A stretch of DNA of 33,666 nt from Bdellovibrionales bacterium. GTDB lineage: Bacteria > Bdellovibrionota > UBA1018 > JADZFF01. The number at the start of each line of letters is the position of its first letter. Positions within the stretch are counted from its first letter, which is position 1. Where the stretch lies: the NCBI GenBank assembly GCA_020850015.1, contig JADZFF010000100.1:1-33666 (forward strand). The letters run 5' to 3'. The translations under genes were made by a program, and so were the position numbers. Below, in pieces: positions 25,152-32,132 of the stretch. The notes under the pieces were generated by a model. That model ran no database searches and had not been told where the DNA came from. It saw nothing but the letters and a program-made list of their open reading frames with translations.

Positions 25152-26132
25152 TCACGCGCGTCGGCGCACGGGCCGCCAGGCCCCCCACCAGAGCGCGAGC
25201 GCGATGAGCGGGAGCGCGGCGATCAGGTCGACGACGTAGTGGTACCGCAGGTAAAGCGTGGCGAGCGTCACGGGGATGGCGGCGCCCATGGCCCATTTCC
25301 CGTACCGGGGGGCGTAGCGCAGGGCGAAGATCGCGGTGATCCAGCTCAGCGCGGTGTGGCCGCTCGGGAAGCAGTCTTCCACCGTGGACTGCGCGCCGTG
25401 GATGAAGGACCGGATCATGTGCGCGAGCCAGTACCCCTGGAGCGCGTTCTGGTAACGGTCGGCGAACACGAACTGAGGGCCGATGGCGGGCACGGCGACG
25501 TAGCAGACGAAGTTCACGAGGTAGGCCCCGATCCAGGCCTGGAGGAAGCGCTGCAGATCCATGAGCGCGGCCTCGGGTGAGCCGGGCTTGGCGCCGGGGC
25601 CGCCCAGGCTGCTGCCGAGAAAGGGCGCGGGCTTGAGCTTCCATGCGTGGATCGCCCAGCGCGCTCCCAGCAGCAGCAAGAGCAGATAACCCCAAATGTA
25701 ATAGGAGAAGTAGGCCACCTGCAGGAACTCGGTGAGCGCGCGGCCCATAGCGGTGTGGGGCCCGATCCAGGAATTCGTGTCGAGCCAGTAGGAGATCTGG
25801 CCATCGGGGAACATCCAGGAGAAGAGCGCGCGGTCGAGCGCCATGAGCGCCTCGTCGCGGCGAGGCAGGCCCACGGCCCCGATCACGCCACCGGTCTTCG
25901 CGTAGAAGATGGGGGCGGAGACCGCGAGGGTCAGCGCCTCGGCGGCGAGGAGCCAACGCGTGAGGCGCGCGTTCCGGGAGGCCCGGGCGCGCCGGTACGC
26001 CAGATGCGTGACGCCGATCAGCGCCGAGATCGCCAGGGGGACGGCCATCAGCCCGGCTCCGCCGACGAGAGCGTAGAGCGGACCTAGGGCCGATGCGGCT
26101 AAGATGAGCAGGAGATGGCGCCGATCCGTCAT
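25152..26132 (-). CDS. PAP2-superfamily membrane phosphatase/transferase
   Basis: A 326-residue integral membrane protein with about eight hydrophobic segments. The catalytic PAP2 motifs lie in the C-terminal half: PSGHTALS (256-263) and LRYHYVVD (295-302, His298 and Asp302). The sequence between and around them (RYHYVVDLIAALPL) resembles the AUR1/inositol-phosphorylceramide-synthase-like branch, so lipid headgroup transfer is as likely as simple phosphatase action. The first PAP2 motif is not clearly seen, though FVFADRYQN (221-229) is in the right area. ATG 26132 lies only 13 bases from the divergent ankyrin gene start, so a later start (for example Met29) is possible. Confidence 0.83.
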   Translation of the reverse strand: MTDRRHLLLILAASALGPLYALVGGAGLMAVPLAISALIGVTHLAYRRARASRNARLTRWLLAAEALTLAVSAPIFYAKTGGVIGAVGLPRRDEALMALDRALFSWMFPDGQISYWLDTNSWIGPHTAMGRALTEFLQVAYFSYYIWGYLLLLLLGARWAIHAWKLKPAPFLGSSLGGPGAKPGSPEAALMDLQRFLQAWIGAYLVNFVCYVAVPAIGPQFVFADRYQNALQGYWLAHMIRSFIHGAQSTVEDCFPSGHTALSWITAIFALRYAPRYGKWAMGAAIPVTLATLYLRYHYVVDLIAALPLIALALWWGAWRPVRRRA

Positions 26133-26145
26133 GTGAGGTGATTTG

Positions 26146-27315
26146 ATGTTAACCCGGGCCGCGAAATTCTGTTGCCTGCTCTTGGCGGTAAATCACGCCG
26201 CCACCGCGTTGGCGGCGGATCCGGCGCCGGAAACCGAGGCCATCGGCGCCCTGGCCGCTCCCGTGACGGAGCCCTGCCCCACGGACTCGGACCTCGTGTG
26301 GTGGGCAGAGGGCGGATTCACGGCCTGCGTGCGGTACCTCGTGAAGCAGGGCTGGGCGAAGATCGATGCACGCGACGCACGGGGTGAGACCGCGCTTACC
26401 GCGGCTGCGGGCGCGGGGCAGCTGTCCACGCTGCGCGAGCTCCTCGAGCTCGGCGCGAAGGCCGAGCTGGCCGCGGCCGACGGCGCCACCGCGCTCCATC
26501 GCGCGGCCTCGCGCGGCGACGCGGCGATGATCACGGCCCTGCGGCGCGCGGGGGCCGACGCCTCGCGCAAGGACACCGCCGGCGACACCGCCTTTCACCG
26601 CGTGATCCGCGGCGCGGGCTGCTCCGCGCGCCTGGCGGCTCTCGACGCCGCGCTCGCGCCGCTGCCGAGCGCCCGCCGCGCGGGCCTGAACCTGGCCAAC
26701 CATGAGGGGCGCACGCCCCTCATGGAGGCGGCCGACGACCCCGCCTGCGTGCGGCGGCTGCTTGAGGGCGGCGCGGACCCACGCCTGAAGGACGCGCGCG
26801 GCCGCACGGCGCTCTCGGTGGCGGCGGCCCGAAGCGCGGAGGCGGTGGAGCTGTTGCTCGCCCGCGGCGCGTCCGCGGACGCGCCCGACGCGCTGGGAAC
26901 CACGCCGCTCATGATCGCCGCGCGCGCGGGCGACGCGCGGGCCGCGGAGCTGCTGCTCGGCCGCGGCGCCAGGCCCGGCCGGGCCACGCCCACGGGCGAG
27001 ACGCCGCTCTCCTTCGCCGCGATGTCCGGGCACGGGGCCGCGGTGCGCGCCCTGCTGGACGCCGGCGCCGATCCGCGCGCGCGCAGCCGCTCGGGTTGGA
27101 CCGCGCTTCATTGGGCGGTCTCGCGCGGGCACGAGCCCGTCGTGCGCATCCTGCTCGCGGCCGGCGCGGATCCCAGAGCCAAGACCGCCGACGGGCGCAC
27201 GCCGCTCCGGCTCGCGCAGGAGCGTGGCGACGGGTTCCTGGCCCGCGCGCTGGAACTCGCGGTCGGGATGGAGAGCCCGGCGCCCAAACCCGCGAAGCCC
27301 CGCGCGGCCCGCTAG
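26146..27315 (+). CDS. exported ankyrin-repeat protein
   Basis: A 389-residue protein. Signal peptide 1-24 (MLTRAAKFCCLLLAVNHAATALA), and residues about 50-375 carry about nine ankyrin units, for example DARGETALTAAAGAGQ (77-92), ADGATALHRAASRGD (111-125), SRSGWTALHWAVSRGH (314-329) and ADGRTPLRLAQERGD (348-362). Repeats near 150-180 are degenerate. The tail is Pro/Lys/Ala-rich. A periplasmic protein-binding scaffold is inferred. ATG 26146 with GAGGTG at 26135-26140 as ribosome binding site is chosen over the TTG directly before it. The stop lies one base from the stop of the convergent 735-residue gene. A perfect 11-bp hairpin sits inside the coding region (26700-26725). Confidence 0.88.
   Translation: MLTRAAKFCCLLLAVNHAATALAADPAPETEAIGALAAPVTEPCPTDSDLVWWAEGGFTACVRYLVKQGWAKIDARDARGETALTAAAGAGQLSTLRELLELGAKAELAAADGATALHRAASRGDAAMITALRRAGADASRKDTAGDTAFHRVIRGAGCSARLAALDAALAPLPSARRAGLNLANHEGRTPLMEAADDPACVRRLLEGGADPRLKDARGRTALSVAAARSAEAVELLLARGASADAPDALGTTPLMIAARAGDARAAELLLGRGARPGRATPTGETPLSFAAMSGHGAAVRALLDAGADPRARSRSGWTALHWAVSRGHEPVVRILLAAGADPRAKTADGRTPLRLAQERGDGFLARALELAVGMESPAPKPAKPRAAR
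26700..26725 (+). other. strong hairpin inside the ankyrin coding sequence
   Basis: CCATGAGGGGC (26700-26710) and GCCCCTCATGG (26715-26725) form a perfect 11-bp stem with a GCAC loop within the NHEGRTPLMEA codons. It may slow translation or be a by-product of the repeat's codon use. Confidence 0.5.
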
Positions 27316-27316
27316 G

Positions 27317-29524
27317 TCAGAACCGGAACACGAGGTTGCCCATGAACTGCGGAGTGACGCCGCCGCCCGAGCCCATGGGCCCGATCGAGGCGCCCGCGAG
27401 CGGGTCGTCGTAGCGCGGTTCGAGCGGCACGGACACGCTGCCGCCCACGGAAACGACGGGATTGGGCCGCCAGAGCAGGGCCGCGCCCGCCGTGCGGCGC
27501 GCGCCGTCCACGAAGGTGGCGCCGTCGGAGTCCAGGCGGCCCTCGTAGGTGCCGGTCACCGCCACGGTGTCAGCCACGACCCCGGCCTCGGCGCGGATTC
27601 TGGGGCCGAACTCGTCGATCATCACCGTCGTCGCGGCCATCAGGAAGGCTCGGCCCTCGGCGCTTCGAGAAAGACGAAGGCGCCCCTCGGCCGAAAGCAC
27701 CATGTGATTGAAGACGAGGCCCATCGTGTCCAACGAGCGGCCCTCGCGCGGGTCGCGCACGTCCGGATAAAACTGCGCGCCCATGTGGAAACGCGACGAG
27801 AAGCGGTCGCGGAAGGCGTCGCCCTGCTCCACGGTGATCCCGGTGTTCCACCGCACGTCCCATTGCGTGTCCCAGCGGCCGGCGTCCTCGCCCGTGACCC
27901 CGCTGCGAAGGTGGGTCGCGGCGAAGTACCCGATCGCCTGGTTCTCGATCCTGGCCCGAACCGTGGGCGAAAGCTGGGCCCAGGGCGTGTTGAGGCTCTG
28001 CTGCAGGTGGAAGTAGAAGGCGTCGATGCTCACGGGATTGTTGGGGTCCGGGGAGAGGGCCCCGGGGCGGGTCATGGTGCCCACGTAGACGCCGGCGCTG
28101 CCGGGAGCGATGCCGCTCGGAGAGCCCCAGCTTCCGCTGATTGCCGCACCCGTGTGCTCGGAGCCGATCCCGTCGGTGCCGTGGAGCAGCCGGAACTGGT
28201 AGCGCCCGTCGGCGTCGAGCGTGAGGTCGGCGCCCTGGATTGAAGAGCGGCTGCGCGCCATTGGGTCCGCCGTGCGGATGTCGGCGCCCACCGCCTCGCG
28301 GAGGAAGCGGCCCCACTCGCTGTCGGTGGTGCCCACCGGGCCGTTCTCGTCGTAGAGGCGGTACCGAAGCGAGCCGTCGTTCATACCGGCGAAGAGCGCC
28401 CGGCTGTCGCCGGTGGCGACGTTGGCCTGAACGCCGTAGTCCATGCGCACCACGCGGTTGGGGTTGTTCGGATCCTGGAGGATCACGTCGCGGTGGCCGC
28501 CGGTGAGCGTATCGTGCCCCACGCTGTAGGTGCGGCGGATGCCCATCGCGCGGGCCATGCCCACCTGGCTTGTGGCGATGTCGCGGCAGATGCCTTCCCA
28601 GTCGGTTTCGCTGTAGAGCGGATCGCTGCCTCCGGCTCCGTAGAGCCCGCGCGCGGTGTTCTCGCGGATCGCGTTGTGGATGTCGCCCACGGGCACGACG
28701 CCGTTCGCGTCCTCACCCTGGTCGTCGGCTCGCGCGTTGTCGTAGCTGTCGCCGGCTCGGCGGCCCCACATCGAGAGCAGAGCCACCTTCCCGTCGAAGC
28801 TCAGGGCGCGCACCTGAGGGGTGCCGAGGAAGGCGTGAAGCGACTCGCGCGAGTCCAGCGACATCATGGCGCTGAAGGTGCGCACGAGGCGCTGGTCCTC
28901 CGCGCTCACGTCCTCGAAGGGGTTGTCCATCCCGCGGGCTCTGGCCTGGCGGCCGATGCGGCCGGCGGCGTTGCCAGAGCGGAGCGCCCCCTGGGCGGCG
29001 TTGAACCCGGCCCGGCGCGCGTTCCGCACGCAGTCAGCGAAGGCGGTCATCGCGGCGTCGGCGGCGCCCTCCGGGGGCGCGGAGCAGGCGCTCGCGTCGG
29101 TGTAGAGATTGAGCACGTCCTGATAGGAAACCAGGAGATCGAGCGAGCGGTTCCCCGTCTCGGTGTAAGCCCAGACGCGCGACTCGCTGCTCTGGCGCAC
29201 GATGACGCGGAGCCGGCCGTAGGTGCGCTCGCCCAGGACCGCGCGGTGGCACTCCTCCGGGATCAACGAACGTGCTTCCTCCACGACCTGGCGCTCAAGC
29301 GCGAGATCGGAGACGAAGGCGCCGCCGTCGCCCAGGCTCAGCGTTCTCATGCCCACGGCGGCCACGCGATCGGCGAGGGAGCTCACGCTGACGAGGCTTT
29401 CGTATCTGGTGCAGTCGCAGCCCGGAGTCTCGGTGGCGCGGCTTTCAGCGGCGCCGAGAAACAGGGCCGCCCCTGCGGCTGCTGCGAAAAAAAAGGTTGA
29501 AAGTCCCGATCCCCGATTAGCCAT
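27317..29524 (-). CDS. exported protein with transglutaminase-like triad and C-terminal barrel
   Basis: A 735-residue exported protein. Signal peptide about 1-30 (FFFAAAAGAALFLGAAESRA). Residues about 275-365 fit a transglutaminase-like core: ETDWEGICRDIATSQ with Cys313, then an ARAMGIRRTYSVG helix-strand, GGHRDVILQDP with His344, and VVRMDYG with Asp362. The order Cys-His-Asp and the spacing agree with that fold, so a papain-like protease, amidase or crosslinking activity is inferred. From about 430 to the end there are alternating aromatic/hydrophobic strands closing in FMGNLVFRF, the aromatic end of an outer-membrane beta-barrel. The N-terminal 250 residues match nothing I recognise. It is convergent with the ankyrin gene (one base between stops). 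Function is unknown; the domain calls are by eye. Confidence 0.72.
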   Translation of the reverse strand: MANRGSGLSTFFFAAAAGAALFLGAAESRATETPGCDCTRYESLVSVSSLADRVAAVGMRTLSLGDGGAFVSDLALERQVVEEARSLIPEECHRAVLGERTYGRLRVIVRQSSESRVWAYTETGNRSLDLLVSYQDVLNLYTDASACSAPPEGAADAAMTAFADCVRNARRAGFNAAQGALRSGNAAGRIGRQARARGMDNPFEDVSAEDQRLVRTFSAMMSLDSRESLHAFLGTPQVRALSFDGKVALLSMWGRRAGDSYDNARADDQGEDANGVVPVGDIHNAIRENTARGLYGAGGSDPLYSETDWEGICRDIATSQVGMARAMGIRRTYSVGHDTLTGGHRDVILQDPNNPNRVVRMDYGVQANVATGDSRALFAGMNDGSLRYRLYDENGPVGTTDSEWGRFLREAVGADIRTADPMARSRSSIQGADLTLDADGRYQFRLLHGTDGIGSEHTGAAISGSWGSPSGIAPGSAGVYVGTMTRPGALSPDPNNPVSIDAFYFHLQQSLNTPWAQLSPTVRARIENQAIGYFAATHLRSGVTGEDAGRWDTQWDVRWNTGITVEQGDAFRDRFSSRFHMGAQFYPDVRDPREGRSLDTMGLVFNHMVLSAEGRLRLSRSAEGRAFLMAATTVMIDEFGPRIRAEAGVVADTVAVTGTYEGRLDSDGATFVDGARRTAGAALLWRPNPVVSVGGSVSVPLEPRYDDPLAGASIGPMGSGGGVTPQFMGNLVFRF

Positions 29525-29662
29525 GAGCGAATCACCCCAGAGTTTCTTTGATTCCGCGTCTTGAGGGTGAAGAGAGCAAGGTAAGTGCCAGAGTGGGCGC
29601 CTGGGGTCGGTGCAGGGCTGAGCCCTTGCCGCGAGCGCCGGGACGGCTGTTCAAGAAATGTA

Positions 29663-29676
29663 CGGGCATGCGCCCG
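29663..29676 (-). terminator. weak hairpin downstream of the SDR gene
   Basis: CGGGC-ATGC-GCCCG: a 5-bp stem with a 4-nt loop, followed on the minus strand by TACATTTCTTG. It could end the acyltransferase-SDR transcript. The rest of 29525-29714 shows no other clear signal. Confidence 0.3.
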
Positions 29677-29714
29677 CGATCTGAGTCACCGCGGACACTC
29701 CCCGGGATTCCGAG

Positions 29715-30659
29715 CTATTCGCGGCCGCGTTTGATGCTCTTAACCGCGTTCGTGGTGGTCACGCGCGGCTCGTACCCGAAGTCTCGACGGAAGGCCTCGT
29801 CCGACACCACCACGGGGTATTTGAAGTAGTTCACGAGGTGTTTGGGGAACGGGGTGGGTCGCAGGCGGTTCCAGATGTCTAGCGCCGCGGAGATCAGGGG
29901 TTGAGGAACGGGCACGGCGGTGGAGCCCGCGAGCTCGATGGCTTTGGAGTAGGGGATCGCGCCCTCGCCCGCGACGTTGTAGATGCCGCTCTTGTCGCCG
30001 CGCAGGCAAAGCAGCAGCGCGCGCGCGATGTCCTCCTCGTGGATGAACTGGAGCATCGGATCGTAACCCATGACGGTGGGGCAGATGTCGGCGCGCAGGA
30101 TCTGCGTGATCGCGTTCCGGATCCGCGAGCCCACCACGTTCACGGGCCTGAGGATGCAGGTGCGCGTCTCGCGGTACTGCCACATGAAGGTCGTGGCCGT
30201 GTAGTCGAGCTCCACGGCGTCGACGAGCTCCGGGAACATCTGCGAGGCACGCAGCGGCTCCGTCTCGCGGATGTGCATGGCATTGTGGTTTTGGGCCCCG
30301 TAGACGTGGAAGGTGCTGAAGACGATGAGGTTCTTCACGCCGTGTTTGAGGCCCAGGTCGAGCAGGTGGCGGGTGCCCACGACGTTGGTCTGGAAGCGCA
30401 CGGCCTTCGGGGCGTCGTCCGAGGAGCGGATGCGGCCCAGGTGAATCATGGCGTGGAAGCGGTTCCGCCGGAAGATCTCGGCCATCTTGCGGTGGTTGTA
30501 GTCCACCTGGTGGAACACGCCCGGGAAGTTGCGGCCCGCGGGCATGGAGCGCGGGTCCACGCCCACGAGGCGGTAGTCGTCCGTGAGCAGGTCCACGAGG
30601 ATGCTCGCCAGGCCGCCCGCCGCGCCGGTGACGAGGATGCTGGGCCGAGAGTCGCTCAT
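29715..30659 (-). CDS. NAD-dependent epimerase/dehydratase-like SDR protein
   Basis: A 314-residue extended short-chain dehydrogenase. The Rossmann loop TGAAGGLAS (11-19) and acidic Asp35 after the second strand indicate NAD(H) binding. FSTFHVYGA (114-122) supplies the Ser/Thr region and the epimerase-type ILRPVNVVG (169-177) is present. Tyr153 lies where the catalytic tyrosine is expected (LDYTATTFMW), but the lysine four residues on is a threonine, so classical YxxxK chemistry is doubtful. The ATG overlaps the acyltransferase stop as ATGA (30656-30659). The pairing suggests envelope lipid or glycan modification, but the substrate is unknown. The start is fixed by the overlap and by the Rossmann loop beginning at residue 8. 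Confidence 0.85.
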   Translation of the reverse strand: MSDSRPSILVTGAAGGLASILVDLLTDDYRLVGVDPRSMPAGRNFPGVFHQVDYNHRKMAEIFRRNRFHAMIHLGRIRSSDDAPKAVRFQTNVVGTRHLLDLGLKHGVKNLIVFSTFHVYGAQNHNAMHIRETEPLRASQMFPELVDAVELDYTATTFMWQYRETRTCILRPVNVVGSRIRNAITQILRADICPTVMGYDPMLQFIHEEDIARALLLCLRGDKSGIYNVAGEGAIPYSKAIELAGSTAVPVPQPLISAALDIWNRLRPTPFPKHLVNYFKYPVVVSDEAFRRDFGYEPRVTTTNAVKSIKRGRE

Positions 30660-31528
30660 TTGGCAGCCTTGTTGAAGATGGCCGAGCCTCTGAGGCGGAG
30701 GCCCACGTCGATCTCGCGTTTGAGCGCGTCCTTCACCTGGTTCACCATGCGCTGGATGTCGGCGTCGGCGCCGTCGGGGTCGCCCTCGAAGCGCAGGGGT
30801 TCCCCGAAGCGGATGGTCACCTTGGTGGGCAGGGGCAGCATTCCGAGCGGGCCCAGAAGCGGGAAGAAAGGCGTCACGGGGAAGTAGGGAGTCTTGAGCA
30901 GTTTGGCGAGCGCCTCGATATGGTAGATGCCGGGGTACATCTCCTCGCAGCCGATGATGGCCGCCGGGACGATCGGGGTTTTCGTTTCGAGGGCCAGGCG
31001 CACGAAGCCGGTGCCGAAACGCTGAAGCTGGTAGCGGCTCGGAAAGAGTTTTCCGCTGCCTCGGGTGCCCTCGGGAAAGACGAGCACGCATTCGTCGTTG
31101 TTGAGGAGGTCGCGCGCGTTCTGGGGATCTCCCACCACCTGCCCGATCCTCGAGAAAAAGGTGCCCACGAAGGGGATCGTCGGCGACCAGCGTTCCACCA
31201 TGGCGCGGCCGATGCGCGGGGGCTGGGTGTCGAGCAGCAGCGAGAGGCCCAGGAGCATGCCGTCGACGGGTACCTGGCCCCCGTGGTTCGCGATGATGAG
31301 CACGCGGCCCTGGGGGATGTGCCCGGTGCCGGCGGTCTCAACGCGGAAGTAGTGGCGATAGAGCCACTCCACGGCGGCCACCACGACCTTCGCGTATTCG
31401 GGCTGGAGGCCCCAGGGGTCGAAGCCTGCGGAGTTCAGTTTCAGTGGAGCGTTCTCGATGCGCCGGGCGGCGTCCTCGCTGAGACCGACCTCGAGAAGCT
31501 TGTCGCGGAGGAGTTTGAGCACGGTCAT
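30656..31528 (-). CDS. PlsC-like lysophospholipid acyltransferase
   Basis: Glycerolipid acyltransferase, 290 residues. The block-I motif is IIANHGGQVPVDG (78-90) with His82 and Asp89 in the H-x6-D spacing found in a subset of the family. Block III is VFPEGTRGSGK (150-160). PIVPAAIIGCEEMYPG follows as the block-IV region. No signal peptide is present, and membrane association is through amphipathic segments (FPLLGPLGMLPLP). ATG 31528 is chosen because further upstream codons fall inside palindrome B. However, no ribosome binding site is visible; the minus-strand leader is the repeat arm ending nine bases from the ATG, with TACACT just before it. It is translationally coupled to the SDR gene. 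Confidence 0.87.
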   Translation of the reverse strand: MTVLKLLRDKLLEVGLSEDAARRIENAPLKLNSAGFDPWGLQPEYAKVVVAAVEWLYRHYFRVETAGTGHIPQGRVLIIANHGGQVPVDGMLLGLSLLLDTQPPRIGRAMVERWSPTIPFVGTFFSRIGQVVGDPQNARDLLNNDECVLVFPEGTRGSGKLFPSRYQLQRFGTGFVRLALETKTPIVPAAIIGCEEMYPGIYHIEALAKLLKTPYFPVTPFFPLLGPLGMLPLPTKVTIRFGEPLRFEGDPDGADADIQRMVNQVKDALKREIDVGLRLRGSAIFNKAAK

Positions 31529-31536
31529 TTCAGTGT

Positions 31537-31660
31537 AAAAGGGGTCGGAGCCTTTTTTGCGTAACGCCGCGTTATTTTCGTGCCGTGCGGCCAATTTTGC
31601 CTCTATAGGGCGGCGGCGGGGTTGACGCGGCGTTACGCAAAAAAGGCTCCGACCCCTTTT
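31537..31660. repeat. large palindromic repeat, copy B
   Basis: Arms 31537-31572 and 31625-31660 are 36 bp, perfectly complementary, around a 52-nt spacer that shows no similarity to the 9-nt loop of copy A. The arm core AAGGGGTCGGAGCCTTTT, then TTGCGTAAC, differs from copy A by one base. It fills most of the region between the mini-protein stop (31689) and the acyltransferase start (31528). It may be a MITE/REP-type insertion; no target-site duplication is evident by eye. Confidence 0.85.
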
Positions 31661-31688
31661 TTTGGGAACGGTTTGCCGGGGCGGGGAG

Positions 31689-31955
31689 TTAGGCGGCCGA
31701 CTCGTCGGCTTCGCCGCTCTCTTCGCCGCTCTCTTCGCGGATCAGGAGCGCGCGCCGCTGGTTCATGAGGTCGGCTGCGTCCTGGATGCGTTCCACAAGG
31801 CTCTGGGCGGCCGCCAGTTCGCCCTGGTCCGTGCCGCGCGACTGCTTGAGTTTCTCGCAAAGCCGTTCCGCCACGATCAGTGCCACTCCCAAGGGGGCAC
31901 AGAGATCGTGAAGGAAGGAACGTTCGTCGGAAGAGAGGTTGTTGCGCTGTGTCAT
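31689..31955 (-). CDS. mini-protein with histidine-kinase-like H-box
   Basis: An 88-residue, probably all-helical protein. Residues 12-31 (RSFLHDLCAPLGVALIVAER) look like the H-box of a HisKA phosphoacceptor helix (H-D-L-x-x-P-L), with His16 as candidate phosphorylation site. A second helix (about 45-72, AAAQSLVERIQDAADLMNQRR) could complete a two-helix dimerisation domain. No ATPase domain follows; the tail is acidic with a small tandem repeat (EESGEESGEADES). It may be a stand-alone phosphotransfer or kinase-inhibitor protein, or simply a helical hairpin without phosphoacceptor function. It is divergent from acsA with a 177-bp shared upstream region. ATG 31955 has only a weak AAAGAA ribosome binding site. 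Confidence 0.6.
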   Translation of the reverse strand: MTQRNNLSSDERSFLHDLCAPLGVALIVAERLCEKLKQSRGTDQGELAAAQSLVERIQDAADLMNQRRALLIREESGEESGEADESAA

Positions 31956-32132
31956 TTCTTTAGTTTACTCCGACTTTGGTCCGATCCGGGGCGGATTGAA
32001 CAACTCTTGATCTTTGAGCCCCGGAGCGTCGGTATAAGTGGGGCGGGAGTATCCTGACCTGCCGTGTCGTCACGGACACCTCCCCTTGCTCCCGGAGCGC
32101 TCCCGACTTAGAGAGGGGGAAGCGAGGGAAAC

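Noticed and set aside
31529-31594. Upstream extension of the acyltransferase reading frame (MAARHENN...KKGSDPF)
   Set aside because: These codons are the palindrome arm; the family N-terminus begins at or after ATG 31528, and the same KGSDPF-type peptide appears by translation of copy A.
32020-32099. CCCGGAGCG repeated twice upstream of acsA
   Set aside because: A 9-mer of common GC-rich composition 71 bp apart; no other conserved flanking bases, so probably chance.
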